Below, piece after piece: positions 6,324 through 6,364 of a stretch of 6,364 nt of DNA. The notes under the pieces were generated by a model. That model ran no database searches, was not told where the DNA came from, and saw only the letters and a program-made list of their open reading frames with translations. Origin of the DNA: Chthoniobacter sp. (GTDB lineage: Bacteria > Verrucomicrobiota > Verrucomicrobiia > Chthoniobacterales > Chthoniobacteraceae); NCBI GenBank assembly GCA_025352865.1, contig JANXSB010000419.1, forward strand, positions 1 to 6,364, written 5' to 3'. Numbering within the stretch: the first letter of the stretch is position 1; every line of letters starts with the position of its first letter. The translations under genes were made by a program, and so were the position numbers.

Positions 6324-6364
6324 CGTCGTCTGCACTGTGGATGTTAGTTGTCGCACCTGATTTA

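Noticed and set aside
6340..6355. GTTAGTT near the right edge as an integron attC core site
   Set aside because: It matches GTTRRRY at only 6 of 7 positions, has no partner RYYYAAC site after the gene's stop, and lies in the wrong orientation for a cassette holding the minus-strand gene.

Overview
This is a GC-rich bacterial window. A sampled 60-base line inside the glycosyltransferase gene is about 80% GC, lines in the fic gene are about 62-63%, and the gene at the right end drops to about 38-55%. It carries six confidently called protein genes, one gene cut by the left edge included among them, plus one doubtful small ORF. No rRNA, tRNA, CRISPR array, transposase or phage gene was seen. The content suggests the PVC superphylum, most likely Verrucomicrobiota. 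The hints are a secreted sugar-isomerase-like TIM barrel, a DUF4337 protein, weak Shine-Dalgarno signals, frequent GTG starts and an intergenic 9-mer array (CACGGATTT and its complement). This taxonomic call is inference.

Left block, minus strand, read from 2860 down to 1. A polytopic GT39/PMT-like glycosyltransferase is followed after 53 bp by an exported cupredoxin-fold protein. That gene overlaps by 4 bases (GTGA) with a membrane-anchored sensor protein that runs off the window. The cupredoxin and sensor genes look translationally coupled and may form one sensing unit. The glycosyltransferase may only share the transcript.

Middle block, plus strand, 2949 to 4523. A DUF4337 membrane protein with a long charged helix comes first, divergent from the glycosyltransferase. 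A 189-bp gap follows that holds a possible 53-codon ORF, and then a secreted sugar phosphate isomerase/epimerase-like protein.

Right block, 4524 to 6364. A 65-bp hairpin-forming repeat (three 9-mers facing three inverted 9-mers) and a spaced direct repeat precede a class II Fic AMP-transferase with an intact catalytic motif and a built-in inhibitory helix motif. A convergent, lower-GC gene for a small membrane-anchored protein of unknown function ends the window.

No gap between called genes exceeds 300 bases. The window looks like ordinary chromosomal accessory content. The items most worth a second look are the cupredoxin-sensor pair, the hairpin repeat and the regulation of the orphan fic gene.
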